Below are positions 22,868 to 35,179 of a stretch of 64,000 nucleotides of DNA, piece by piece. The notes under the pieces are model-generated. The model did no database searches. It was given only the letters and a program-made list of their open reading frames with translations, and was not told where the DNA came from. The DNA comes from Balaenoptera acutorostrata (taxonomy: Eukaryota > Chordata > Mammalia > Artiodactyla > Balaenopteridae). Location of the stretch: NCBI RefSeq assembly GCF_949987535.1, contig NW_026646042.1:62001-126000 (forward strand), read 5' to 3'. The number at the start of each line of letters is the position of its first letter. The stretch's first letter is position 1. The translations under genes and the position numbers were made by a program.

Positions 22868-24626
22868 GGTATCTTATGATAAGTGTCTTTTTCTGTGTGA
22901 CTTATTTCACTTAGAATCGTTGTACCTAAATCCACTCATCGTGCTGCTACTAGCCTTATGACGTGGATTTCATGGCTGAGTGATATTCCATTGTACATGA
23001 GGACCACAACTTCTTTATCCATTTTTCTCTTTCCTAGGATATTTAAGGTGTAATGAAGTGGGGGTTCTTGTCAACAGAGCAGCCCTAAACTTTGGGGTGC
23101 CTGTGTCTTGCTGATTTTTAGTTTTCCCAATTTATACGCCCATGAGTGGAAGTGCCCTATGCCCTCCAAGCTGTGTTTTTTAGATGTTTCAGAACACACC
23201 GTACACTTCTCCAGAGAGGCTGTTGGCAATTTACATCCCACCCATCAGCGTAGCAAGGCTCCCATTTCTCCATGGCCGGTCCTGCATTTCTGGTTTGGAC
23301 ACTTTTTTCCGCATGGCCCTTTTGCCCGCTGGGAAGCGAGACTTCTTTGGAGCACTGATTGGCCTTTCCAGGTTGCTTGGTTGGCCAAAAAGGGCGTATG
23401 CGTTTTTTCCTGAATATATTCAGGAAAAAACGCATACGCCCTTTTTGGCCAAGGGCATCATTGTCCACGTTTTGCCGCTTTTCATGTGCTTTCAAGGCGA
23501 TTCGAATCTACCTCCTGAAATCTGTTTCCTGCAATTCTGCCTTGCTTTCAAAGCCTCTTCGTTGCCTTCCCTTAGTATATTTGTGGACGAGAGGTATCAT
23601 TTAAAACTCTGCAGGTTTGTGAATTGCAGTGCCCCTGAGCTCCATTTTTCAACTCGCTTTTTTGGGAGCTGGCCGCAAAAGCGCAGGATTGCTTCAGGCC
23701 CTCTTCTGGTTCTGGGGGGCAGGCTGAGCTTGTGCTTAATTCTTCTTCCTGATGGGAAAATAGAGTGACCTGTGCCTGTCCCAACACCTAGAGCTAGTCT
23801 CTCATTGGTTCCCCCTCTTCCCGTTCATCCTCAGGACAAATTGCAACCTGTACGGAACAGGAGGTTAAAGGTGCTGATTCTCCAAGGAGGGAGATGGCTA
23901 GTAAATCGGCTGGAATGGCGAACCCGAGCAAAGGAGATGAGAAATGAGGTGCGTTTTAGAAACCTTTCCCGATCACACGGTGTACCATCTTCTGGGTTTC
24001 TCATGCCTGTTTTCGACGTAGGAAGATGCCCTTGAACCTGGAGATTTGGGACCCATGGGATGGGTACCATGCAGTATTACTTGAAAGGGTCTGCGTTGGC
24101 TCACCCAACCTCACCGAACCTCTCAGCCCCAAGAGTGTCCACCCTTATGTCTCAATCAGCTGTGGGTCTAGATATGGTCAATCCAGGTTGCATCACAGCC
24201 CCTGAACGAATTTTGTAAGAATTTCTCTCTCTTTCACTGTCTTTGTTTAACGGGTTTTGAAAAGTAATTTATTTTTATAATGGGGTTTAGCTGCTTTTCA
24301 CGGTTGTGTTTATGCCGCTTTACACACCCTTGACTCACTTACGGAGAGATATCAATACATAGGTTTGATGATTCTTACTAGTCAGATATATTCTTGTGCG
24401 GTGAATAGGGGGTGTTGAGTCCAGTTCACTGAGCAAGGAGTAGGTCTTGTCTATTACATATTGGGTTTATAGAACGGTATCTGAGCTAATTTGAAACCCT
24501 TGTTTTATGCATCACCCCACCTCACCTTGCCCGTTCAGCAGCCATAGTGTGTTTTCTAAACGTGTGACTCTGTTCTGTTTTGTAATTCAGTTCAAGTGTA
24601 GCGGTTTTTACATTCCCTCTCTAAGT
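22868..24626. repeat. Satellite monomer 14 (C-linked front, type B end)
   Basis: Starts with ggtatc (cf. monomers 16 and 17) and has acgtgga, tttctcttt, atgccctcc near 23160 and agagaggc near 23214, shared with monomer 16. It then carries 487 A and a type B end. Palindrome 23381-23452 is perfect. Private gttgtacc near 22919. Confidence 0.97.
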
Positions 24627-26385
24627 GATATCTTATGATAAGTGTCTTTTTCTGTGTGACTTATTTCACTTAGAATCGTCGTACCTAAATCCACTCATCG
24701 TGCTGCTACTAGCCTTATGACGTTGATTTCATGGCTGAGTGATATTCCATTGTACATGAGGACCACAACTTCTTTATCCATTTTTCGCTTTCCTAGGATA
24801 TTTAAGGTGTAATGAAGTGGGGGTTCTTGTCAACAGAGCAGCCCTAAACTTTGGGGTGCCTGTGTCTTGCTGATTTTTAGTTTTCCCAATTTATACGCCC
24901 ATGAGTGGAAGTGCCCTATGCTCTCCAAGCTGTGTTTTTTAGATGTTTCAGAACACACCGTACACTTCTCCAGAGTGGCTGTTGGCAATTTACATCCCAC
25001 CCATCAGCGTAGCAAGGCTCCCATTTCTCCATGGCCGGTCCTGCATTTCTGGTTTGGACACTTTTTTCCGCATGGCCCTTTTGCCCGCTGGGAAGCGAGA
25101 CTTCTTTGGAGCGCTGATTGGCCTTTCCAGGTTGCTTGGTTGGCCAAAAAGGGCGTATGCGTTTTTTCCTGAATATATTCAGGAAAAAACGCATACGCCC
25201 TTTTTGGCCAAGGGCATCATTGTCCACGTTTTGCCGCTTTTCATGTGCTTTCAAGGCGATTCGAATCTACCTCCTGAAATCTGTTTCCTGCAATTCTGCC
25301 TTGCTTTCAAAGCCTCTTCGTTGCCTTCCCTTAGTATATTTGTGGACGAGAGGTATCATTTAAAACTCTGCAGGTTTGTGAATTGCAGTGCCCCTGAGCT
25401 CCATTTTTCAACTCGCTTTTTTGGGAGCTGGCCGCAAAAGCGCAGGATTGCTTCAGGCCCTCTTCTGGTTCTGGGGGGCAGGCTGAGCTTGTGCTTAATT
25501 CTTCTTCCTGATGGGAAAATAGAGTGACCTGTGCCTGTCCCAACACCTAGAGCTAGTCTCTCATTGGTTCCCCCTCTTCCCGTTCATCCTCAGGACAAAT
25601 TGCAACCTGTACGGAACAGGAGGTTAAAGGTGCTGATTCTCCAAGGAGGGAGATGGCTAGCAAATCGGCTGGAATGGCGAACCCGAGCAAAGGAGATGAG
25701 AAATGTGGTGTGTTTTAGAAACCTTTCCCGATCACACGGTGTACCATCTTCTGGGTTTCTCATGCCTGTTTTCGACGTAGGAAGATGCCCTTGAACCTGG
25801 AGATTTGGGACCCATGGGATGGGTACCATGCAGTATTACTTGAAAGGGTCTGCGTTGGCTCACCCAACCTCACCGAACCTCTCAGCCCCAAGAGTGTCCA
25901 CCCTTATGTCTCAATCAGCTGTGGGTCTAGATATGGTCAATCCAGGTTGCATCACAGCCCCTGAACGAATTTTGTAAGAATTTCTCTCTCTTTCACTGTC
26001 TTTGTTTCACGGGTTTTGAAAAGTAATTTATTTTTATAATGGGGTTTAGCTGCTTTTCACGGCTGTGTTTATGCCGCTTTACACACCCTTGACTCACTTA
26101 CGGAGAGATATCAATACATAGGTTTGAAGATTCTTCCTAGTCAGATATATTCTTGTGCGGTGAATAGGGGGTGTTGAGTCCAGTTCACTGAAAAAGGAAT
26201 AGGTCTTGTCTCTTACATATTGGGTTTATGGAACGGTACCTGAGCTAATTTGAAACCCTTGTTTTATGCATCACCCCACCTCACCTTTCCCGTTCAGCAG
26301 CCATAGTGTGTTTCCTAAACGTGTGACTCTGTTCTGTTTTGTAATTCAGTTCAAGTGTAGCGGTTTTTACATTCCCTCTCTAAGT
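24627..26385. repeat. Satellite monomer 15 (type C)
   Basis: Palindrome 25140-25211 is perfect. Repeats the marker set of monomer 13 at a 3518-bp shift (agcaaatcgg at 25659, second KpnI in ggtacctgag). Confidence 0.97.
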
Positions 26386-28144
26386 GGTATCTTATGATAA
26401 GTGTCTTTTTCTGTGTGACTTATTTCACTTAGAATCGTCGTACCTAAATCCACTCATCGTGCTGCTACTAGCCTTATGACGTGGATTTCATGGCTGAGTG
26501 ATATTCCATTGTACATGAGGACCACAACTTCTTTATCCATTTTTCTCTTTCCTAGGATATTTAAGGTGTAATGAAGTGGGGGTTCTTGTCAACAGAGCAG
26601 CCCTAAACTTTGGGGTGCCTGTGTCTTGCTGATTTTTAGTTTTCCCAATTTATACGCCCATGAGTGGAAGTGCCCTATGCCCTCCAAGCTGTGTTTTTTA
26701 GATGTTTCAGAACACACCGTACACTTCTCCAGAGAGGCTGTTGGCAATTTACATCCCACCCATCAGCGTAGCAAGGCTCCCATTTCTCCATGGCCGGTCC
26801 TGCATTTCTGGTTTGGACACTTTTTTCCGCATGGCCCTTTTGCCCGCTGGGAAGCGAGACTTCTTTGGAGCGCTGATTGGCCTTTCCAGGTTGCTTGGTT
26901 GGCCAAAAAGGGCGTATGCGTTTTTTCCTGAATATATTCAGGAAAAAACGCATACGCCCTTTTTGGCCAAGGGCATCATTGTCCACGTTTTGCCGCTTTT
27001 CATGTGCTTTCAAGGCGATTCGAATCTACCTCCTGAAATCTGTTTCCTGCAATTCTGCCTTGCTTTCAAAGCCTCTTCGTTGCCTTCCCTTAGTATATTT
27101 GTGGACGAGAGGTATCATTTAAAACTCTGCAGGTTTGTGAATTGCAGTGCCCCTGAGCTCCATTTTTCAACTCGCTTTTTTGGGAGCTGGCCGCAAAAGC
27201 GCAGGATTGCTTCAGGCCCTCTTCTGGTTCTGGGGGGCAGGCTGAGCTTGTGCTTAATTCTTCTTCCTGATGGGAAAATAGAGTGACCTGTGCCTGTCCC
27301 AACACCTAGAGCTAGTCTCTCATTGGTTCCCCCTCTTCCCGTTCATCCTCAGGACAAATTGCAACCTGTACGGAACAGGAGGTTAAAGGTGCTGATTCTC
27401 CAAGGAGGGAGATGGCTAGTAAATCGGCTGGAATGGCGAACCCGAGCAAAGGAGATGAGAAATGTGGTGTGTTTTAGAAACCTTTCCCGATCACACGGTG
27501 TACCATCTTCTGGGTTTCTCATGCCTGTTTTCGACGTAGGAAGATGCCCTTGAACCTGGATATTTGGGACCCATGGGATGGGTACCATGCAGTATTACTT
27601 GAAAGGGTCTGCGTTGGCTCACCCAACCTCACCGAACCTCTCAGCCCCAAGAGTGTCCACCCTTATGTCTCAATCAGCTGTGGGTCTAGATATGGTCAAT
27701 CCAGGTTGCAGCACAGCCCCTGAACGAATTTTGTAAGAATTTCTCTCTCTTTCACTGTCTTTGTTTCACGGGTTTTGAAAAGTAATTTATTTTTATAATG
27801 GGGTTTAGCTGCTTTTCACGGCTGTGTTTATGCCGCTTTACACACCCTTGACTCACTTACGGAGAGATATCAATACATAGGTTTGAAGATTCTTCCTAGT
27901 CAGATATATTCTTGTGCGGTGAATAGGGGGTGTTGAGTCCAGTTCACTGAAAAAGGAATAGGTCTTTTCTCTTACATATTGGGTTTATGGAACGGTACCT
28001 GAGCTAATTTGAAACCCTTGTTTTATGCATCACCCCACCTCACCTTTCCCGTTCAGCAGCCATAGTGTGTTTCCTAAACGTGTGACTCTGTTCTGTTTTG
28101 TAATTCAGTTCAAGTGTAGCGGTTTTTACATTCCCTCTCTAAGT
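26386..28144. repeat. Satellite monomer 16 (type C)
   Basis: Palindrome 26899-26970 is perfect. Front like monomer 14 (atgccctcc, agagaggc), end like monomers 13 and 15. Private gatatttggg near 27559, gcagcacag near 27708 and gtcttttctc near 27962. Confidence 0.97.
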
Positions 28145-29902
28145 GGTATCTTATGATAAGTGTCTTTTTCTGTGTGACTTATTTCACTTAGAATCGTCGT
28201 ACCTAAATCCACTCATCGTGCTGCTACTAGCCTTATGACGTGGATTTCATGGCTGAGTGATATTCCATTGTACATGAGGACCACAACTTCTTTATCCATT
28301 TTTCTCTTTCCTAGGATATTTAAGGTGTAATAAAGTGGGGGTTCTTGTCAACAGAGCAGCCCTAAACTTTGGGGTGCCTGTGTCTTGCTGATTTTTAGTT
28401 TTCCCAATTTATACGCCCATGAGTGGAAGTGCCCTATGCTCTCCAAGCTGTGTTTTTTAGATGTTTCAGAACACACCGTACACTTCTCCAGAGTGGCTGT
28501 TGGCAATTTACATCCCACCCATCAGCGTAGCAAGGCTCCCATTTCTCCATGGCCGGTCCTGCATTTCTGGTTTGGACACTGTTTACCGCATGGCCCTTTT
28601 GCCCGCTGGGAAGCGAGACTTCTTTGGAGCGCTGATTGGCCTTTCCAGGTTGCTTGGTTGGCCAAAAAGGGCGTATGCGTTTTTTCCTGAATATATTCAG
28701 GAAAAAACGCATACGCCCTTTTTGGACAAGGGCATCATTGTCCACGTTTTGCCGCTTTTCATGTGCTTTCAAGGCGATTCGAATCTACCTCCTGAAATCT
28801 GTTTCCTGCAATTCTGCCTTGCTTTCAAAGCCTCTTCGTTGCCTTCCCTTAATATATTTGTGGACGAGAGGTATCATTTAAAACTCTGCAGGTTTGTGAA
28901 TTGCAGTGCCCCTGAGCTCCATTTTTCAACTCGCTTTTTTGGGAGCTGGCCGCAAAAGCGCAGGATTGCTTCAGGCCCTCTTCTGGTTCTGGGGGGCAGG
29001 CTGAGCTTGTGCTTAATTCTTCTTCCTGATGGGAAAATAGAGTGACCTGTGCCTGTCCCAACACCTAGAGCTAGTCTCTCATTGGTTCCCCCTCTTCCCG
29101 TTCATCCTCAGGACAAATTGCAACCTGTACGGAACAGGAGGTTAAAGGTGCTGATTCTCCAAGGAGGGAGATGGCTAGTAAATCGGCTGGAATGGCGAAC
29201 CCGAGCAAAGGAGATGAGAAATGAGGTGCGTTTTAGAAACCTTTCCCGATCACACGGTGTACCATCTTCTGGGTTTCTCATGCCTGTTTTCGACGTAGGA
29301 AGATGCCCTTGAACCTGGAGATTTGGGACCCATGGGATGGGTACCATGCAGTATTACTTGAAAGGGTCTGCGTTGGCTCACCCAACCTCACCGAACCTCT
29401 CAGCCCCAAGAGTGTCCACCCTTATGTCTCAATCAGCTGTGGGTCTAGATATGGTCAATCCAGGTTGCATCACAGCCCCTGAACGAATTTTGTAAGAATT
29501 TCTCTCTCTTTCACTGTCTTTGTTTCACGGGTTTTGAAAAGTAATTTATTTTTATAATGGGGTTTAGCTGCTTTTCACGGCTGTGTTTATGCCGCTTTAC
29601 ACCCCCTTGACTCACTTACAGAGAGATATCAATACATAGGTTTGAAGTTTCTTACTAGTCAGATATATTCTTGTGCGGTGAATAGGGGGTGTTGAGTCCA
29701 GTTCACTGAAAAAGGAATAGGTCTTGTCTCTTACATATTGGGTTTATGGAACGGTATCTGAGCTAATTTGAAACCCTTGTTTTATGCATCACCCCACCTC
29801 ACCTTTCCCATTCAGCAGCCATAGTGTGTTTCCTAAACGTGTGACTCTGTTCTGTTTTGTAATTCAGTTCAAGTGTAGCGGTTCTACATTCCCTCTAGAA
29901 GT
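28145..29902. repeat. Satellite monomer 17 (1758 bp, first type D)
   Basis: One base short in the T-run near 29882 (ggttctac). Palindrome 28658-28729 is broken at 28726. Start ggtatc links it to the C copies. Its cttaata (28849) and ttacagag variants become the rule to the right. Private gtaataaag near 28327 and actgtttacc near 28578. Confidence 0.97.
28658..28729. repeat. Palindrome with outer-arm mismatch (monomer 17)
   Basis: C to A at 28726 in the right arm changes ggccaa to ggacaa, breaking one pair near the base of the stem. Only this copy carries it. Confidence 0.95.
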
Positions 29903-31661
29903 GATATCTTATGATAAGTGTCTTTTTCTGTGTGACTTATTTCACTTAGAATCGTCGTACCTAAATCCACTCATCGTGCTGCTACTAGCCTTATGACGTT
30001 GATTTCCTGGCTGAGTGATATTCCATTGTACATGAGGACCACAACTTCTTTATCCATTTTTCTCTTTCCTAGGATATTTAAGGTGTAATGAAGTGGGGGT
30101 TCTTGTCAACAGAGCAGCCCTAAACTTTGGGGTGCCTGTGTCTTGCTGATTTTTAGTTTTCCCAATTTATACGCCCATGAGTGGAAGTGCCCTATGCTCT
30201 CCAAGCTGTGTTTTTTAGATGTTTCAGAACACACCGTACACTTCTCCAGAGTGACTGTTGGCAATTTACATCCCACCCATCAGCGTAGCAAGGCTCCCAT
30301 TTCTCCATGGCCCGTCCTGCATTTCTGGTTTGGACACTTTTTTCCGCATGGCCCTTTTGCCCGCTGGGAAGCGAGACTTCTTTGGAGCGCTGATTGGCCT
30401 TTCCAGGTTGCTTGGTTGGCCAAAAAGGGCGTATGGGTTTTTTCCTGAATATATTCAGGAAAAAACGCATACGCCCTTTTTGGCCAAGGGCATCATTGTC
30501 CACGTTTTGCCGCTTTTCATGTGCTTTCAAGGCGATTCGAATCTACCTCCTGAAATCTGTTTCCTGCAATTCTGCCTTGCTTTCAAAGCCTCTTCGTTGC
30601 CTTCCCTTAATATATTTGTGGACGAGAGGTATCATTTAAAACTCTGCAGGTTTGTGAATTGCAGTGCCCCTGAGCTCCATTTTTCAACTCGCTTTTTTGG
30701 GAGCTGGCCGCAAAAGCGCAGGATTGCTTCAGGCCCTCTTCTGGTTCTGGGGGGCAGGCTGAGCTTGTGCTTAATTCTTCTTCCTGATGGGAAAATAGAG
30801 TGACCTGTGCCTGTCCCAACACCTAGAGCTAGTCTCTCATTGGTTCCCCCTCTTCCCGTTCATCCTCAGGACAAATTGCAACCTGTACGGAACAGGAGGT
30901 TAAAGGTGCTGATTCTCCAAGGAGGGAGATGGCTAGTAAATCGGCTGGAATGGCGAACCCGAGCAAAGGAGATGAGAAATGAGGTGCGTTTTAGAAACCT
31001 TTCCCGATCACACGGTGTACCATCTTCTGGGTTTCTCATGCCTGTTTTCGACGTAGGAAGATGCCCTTGAACCTGGAGATTTGGGACCCATGGGATGGGT
31101 ACCATGCAGTATTACTTGAAAGGGTCTGCGTTGGCTCACCCAACCTCACCGAACCTCTCAGCCCCAAGAGTGTCCACCCTTATGTCTCAATCAGCTGTGG
31201 GTCTAGATATGGTCAATCCAGGTTGCATCACAGCCCCTGAACGAATTTTGTAAGAATTTCTCTCTCTTTCACTGTCTTTGTTTCACGGGTTTTGAAAAGT
31301 AATTTATTTTTATAATGGGGTTTAGCTGCTTCCCACAGCTGTGTTTATGCCGCTTTACACCCCCTTGACTCACTTACGGAGAGATATCAATACATAGGTT
31401 TGAAGATTCTTCCTAGTCAGATATATTCTTGTGCGGTGAATAGGGGGTGTTGAGTCCAGTTCACTGAAAAAGGAATAGGTCTTGTCTCTTACATATTGGG
31501 TTTATGGAACGGTATCTGAGCTAATTTGAAACCCTTGTTTTATGCATCACCCCACCTCGCCTTTCCCGTTCAGCAGCCATAGTGTGTTTCCTAAACCTGT
31601 GACTCTGTTCTGTTTTGCAATTCAGTTCAAGTGTAGCGGTTTTTACATTCCCTCTCTAAGT
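29903..31661. repeat. Satellite monomer 18
   Basis: Palindrome 30416-30487 is broken at 30436. Private changes: gtgactg near 30251, cccgtcc near 30310, cttcccacagctg near 31329, cctcgcc near 31556 and cctgtgac near 31595. It retains ttacggag. Confidence 0.97.
30416..30487. repeat. Palindrome with inner-arm mismatch (monomer 18)
   Basis: C to G at 30436 in the left arm changes gtatgcg to gtatggg, breaking a pair in the middle of the stem. Only this copy carries it. Confidence 0.95.
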
Positions 31662-33420
31662 GATATCTTATGATAAGTGTCTTTTTCTGTGTGACTTATT
31701 TCACTTAGAATCGTCGTACCTAAATCCACTCATCGTGCTGCTACTAGCCTTATGACGTGGATTTCATGGCTGAGTGATATTCCATTGTACATGAGGACCC
31801 CAACTTCTTTACCCATTTTTCTCTTTCCTAGGATATTTAAGGTGTAATGAAGTGGGGGTTCTTGTCAACAGAGCAGCCCTAAACTTTGGGGTGCCTGTGT
31901 CTTGCTGATTTTTAGTTTTCCCAATTTATACGCCCATGAGTGGAAGTGCCCTATGCTCTCCAAGCTGTGTTTTTTAGATGTTTCAGAACACACCGTACAC
32001 TTCTCCAGAGTGGCTGTTGGCAATTTACATACCACCCATCAGCGTAGCAAGGCTCCCATTTCTCCATGGCCGGTCCTGCATTTCTGGTTTGGACACTTTT
32101 TTCCGCATGGCCCTTTTGCCCGCTGGGAAGCGAGACTTCTTTGGAGCGCTGATTGGCCTTTCCAGGTTGCTTGGTTGGCCAAAAAGGGCGTATGCGTTTT
32201 TTCCTGAATATATTCAGGAAAAAACGCATACGCCCTTTTTGGCCAAGGGCATCATTGTCCACGTTTTGCCGCTTTTCATGTGCTTTCAAGGCGATTCGAA
32301 TCTACCTCCTGAAATCTGTTTCCTGCAATTCTGCCTTGCTTTCAAAGCCTCTTCGTTGCCTTCCCTTAATATATTCGTGGACGCGAGGTATCATTTAAAA
32401 CTCTGCAGGTTTGTGAATTGCAGTGCCCCTGAGCTCCATTTTTCAACTCGCTTTTTTGGGAGCTGGCCGCAAAAGCGCAGGATTGCTTCAGGCCCTCTTC
32501 TGGTTCTGGGGGGCAGGCTGAGCTTGTGCTTAATTCTTCTTCCTGATGGGAAAATAGAGTGACCTGTGCCTGTCCCAACACCTAGAGCTAGTCTCTCATT
32601 GGTTCCCCCTCTTCCCGTTCATCCTCAGGACAAATTGCAACCTGTACGGAACCCGAGGTTAAAGGTGCTGATTCTCCAAGGAGGGAGATGGCTAGTAAAT
32701 CGGCTGGAATGGCGAACCCGAGCAAAGGAGATGAGAAATGAGGTGCGTTTTAGAAACCTTTCCCGATCACACGGTGTACCATCTTCTGGGTTTCTCATGC
32801 CTGTTTTCGACGTAGGAAGATGCCCTTGAACCTGGAGATTTGGGACCCATGGGATGGGTACCATGCAGTATTACTTGAAAGGGTCTGCGTTGGCTCACCC
32901 AACCTCACCGAACCTCTCAGCCCCAAGAGTGTCCACCCTTATGTCTCAATCAGCTGTGGGTCTAGATATGGTCAATCCAGGTTGCATCACAGCCCCTGAA
33001 CGAATTTTGTAAGAATTTCTCTCTCTTTCACTGTCTTTGTTTCATGGGTTTTGAAAAGTAATTTATTTTTATAATGGGGTTTAGCTGCTTTTCACGGCTG
33101 TGTTTATGCCGCTTTACACCCCCTTGACTCACTTACGGAGAGATATCAATACATAGGTTTGAAGATTCTTCCTAGTTAGATATATTCTTGTGCGGTGAAT
33201 AGGGGGTGTTGAGTCCAGTTCACTGAAAAAGGAATAGGTCTTGTCTCTTACATATTGGGTTTATGGAACGGTATCTGAGCTAATATGAAACCCTTGTTTT
33301 ATGCATCACCCCACCTCACCTTTCCCGTTCAGCAGCCATAATGTGTTTCCTAAACGTGTGACTCTGTTCTGTTTTGTAATTCAGTTCAAGTGTAGTGGTT
33401 TTTACATTCCCTCTAGAAGT
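31662..33420. repeat. Satellite monomer 19
   Basis: Palindrome 32175-32246 is perfect. Several private changes: taccacccatc near 32030, attcgtgg near 32373, acccgagg near 32651, catgggtt near 33043 and tagttaga near 33174. Shares gacgcgagg with monomer 20. Confidence 0.97.
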
Positions 33421-35179
33421 GATATCTTATGATAAGTGTCTTTTTCTGTGTGACTTATTTCACTTAGAATCGTCGTACCTAAATCCACTCATCGTGCTGC
33501 TACTAGCCTTATGACGTTGATTTCATGGCTGAGTGATATTCCATTGTACATGAGGACCCCAACTTCTTTATCCATTTTTCTCTTTCCTAGGATATTTAAG
33601 GTGTAATGAAGTGGGGGTTCTTGTCAACAGAGCAGCCCTAAACTTTGGGGTGCCTGTGTCTTGCTGATTTTTAGTTTTCCCAATTTATACGCCCATGAGT
33701 GGAAGTGCCCTATGCTCTCCAAGCTGTGTTTTTTAGTTGTTTCAGAACACACTGTACACTTCTCCAGAGTGGCTGTTGGCAATTTACATCCCGCCCATCA
33801 GCGTAGCAAGGCTCCCATTTCTCCATGGCCGGTCCTGCATTTCTGGTTTGGACACTTTTTTCCGCATGGCCCTTTTGCCCGCTGGGAAGCGAGACTTCTT
33901 TGGAGCGCTGATTGGCCTTTCCAGGTTGCTTGGTTGGCCAAAAAGGGCGTATGCGTTTTTTCCTGAATATATTCAGGAAAAAACGCATACGCCCTTTTTG
34001 GCCAAGGGCATCATTGTCCACGTTTTGCCGCTTTTCATGTGCTTTCAAGGCGATTCGAATCTACCTCCTGAAATCTGTTTCCTGCAATTCTGCCTTGCTT
34101 TCAAAGCCTCTTCGTTGCCTTCCCTTAATATATTTGTGGACGCGAGGTATCATTTAAAACTCTGCAGGTTTGTGAATTGCAGTGCCCCTGAGCTCCATTT
34201 TTCAACTCGCTTTTTTGGGAGCTGGCCGCAAAAGCGCAGGATTGCTTCCGGCCCTCTTCTGGTTCTGGGGGGCAGGCTGAGCTTGTGCTTAATTCTTCTT
34301 CCTGATGGGAAAATAGAGTGACCTGTGCCTGTCCCAACACCTAGAGCTAGTCTCTCATTGGTTCCCCCTCTTCCCGTTCATCCTCAGGACAAATTGCAAC
34401 CTGTACGGAACAGGAGGTTAAAGGTGCTGATTCTCCAAGGAGGGAGATGGCTAGTAAATCGGCTGGAATGGCGAACCCGAGCAAAGGAGATGAGAAATGA
34501 GGTGCGTTTTAGAAACCTTTCCCGATCACACGGTGTACCATCTTCTGGGTTTCTCATGCCTGTTTTCGACGTAGGAAGATGCCCTTGAACCTGGAGATTT
34601 GGGACCCATGGGATGGGTACCATGCAGTATTACTTGAAAGGGTCTGCGTTGGCTCACCCAACCTCACCGAACCTCTCAGCCCCAAGAGTGTCCACCCTTA
34701 TGTCTCAATCAGCTGTGGGTCTAGATATGGTCAATCCAGGTTGCATCACAGCCCCTGAACGAATTTTGTAAGAATTTCTCTCTCTTTCACTGTCTTTCTT
34801 TCACGGGTTTTGAAAAGTAATTTATTTTTATAATGGGGTTTAGCTGCTTTTCACGGCTGTGTTTATGCCGCTTTACACCCCCTTGACTCACTTACAGAGA
34901 GATATCAATACATAGGTTTGAAGATTCTTACTAGTCAGATATATTCTTGTGCGGTGAATAGGGGGTGTTGAGTCCAGTTCACTGAAAAAGGAATAGGTCT
35001 TGTCTCTTACATATTGGGTTTATGGAATGGTATCGGAGCTAATTTGAAACCCTTGTTTTATGCATCACCCCACCTCACCTTTCCCGTTCAGCAGCCATAG
35101 TGTGTTTCCTAAACGTGTGACTCTGTTCTGTTTTGTAATTCAGTTCAAGTGTAGCGGTTTTTACATTCCCTCTCTAAGT
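33421..35179. repeat. Satellite monomer 20
   Basis: Palindrome 33934-34005 is perfect. Carries cccgccc near 33790 (shared with monomers 22 and 24), cttccggcc near 34247 (shared with 23 and 25) and gacgcgagg. Private tagttgttt near 33735 and tctttcttt near 34794. Confidence 0.97.
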
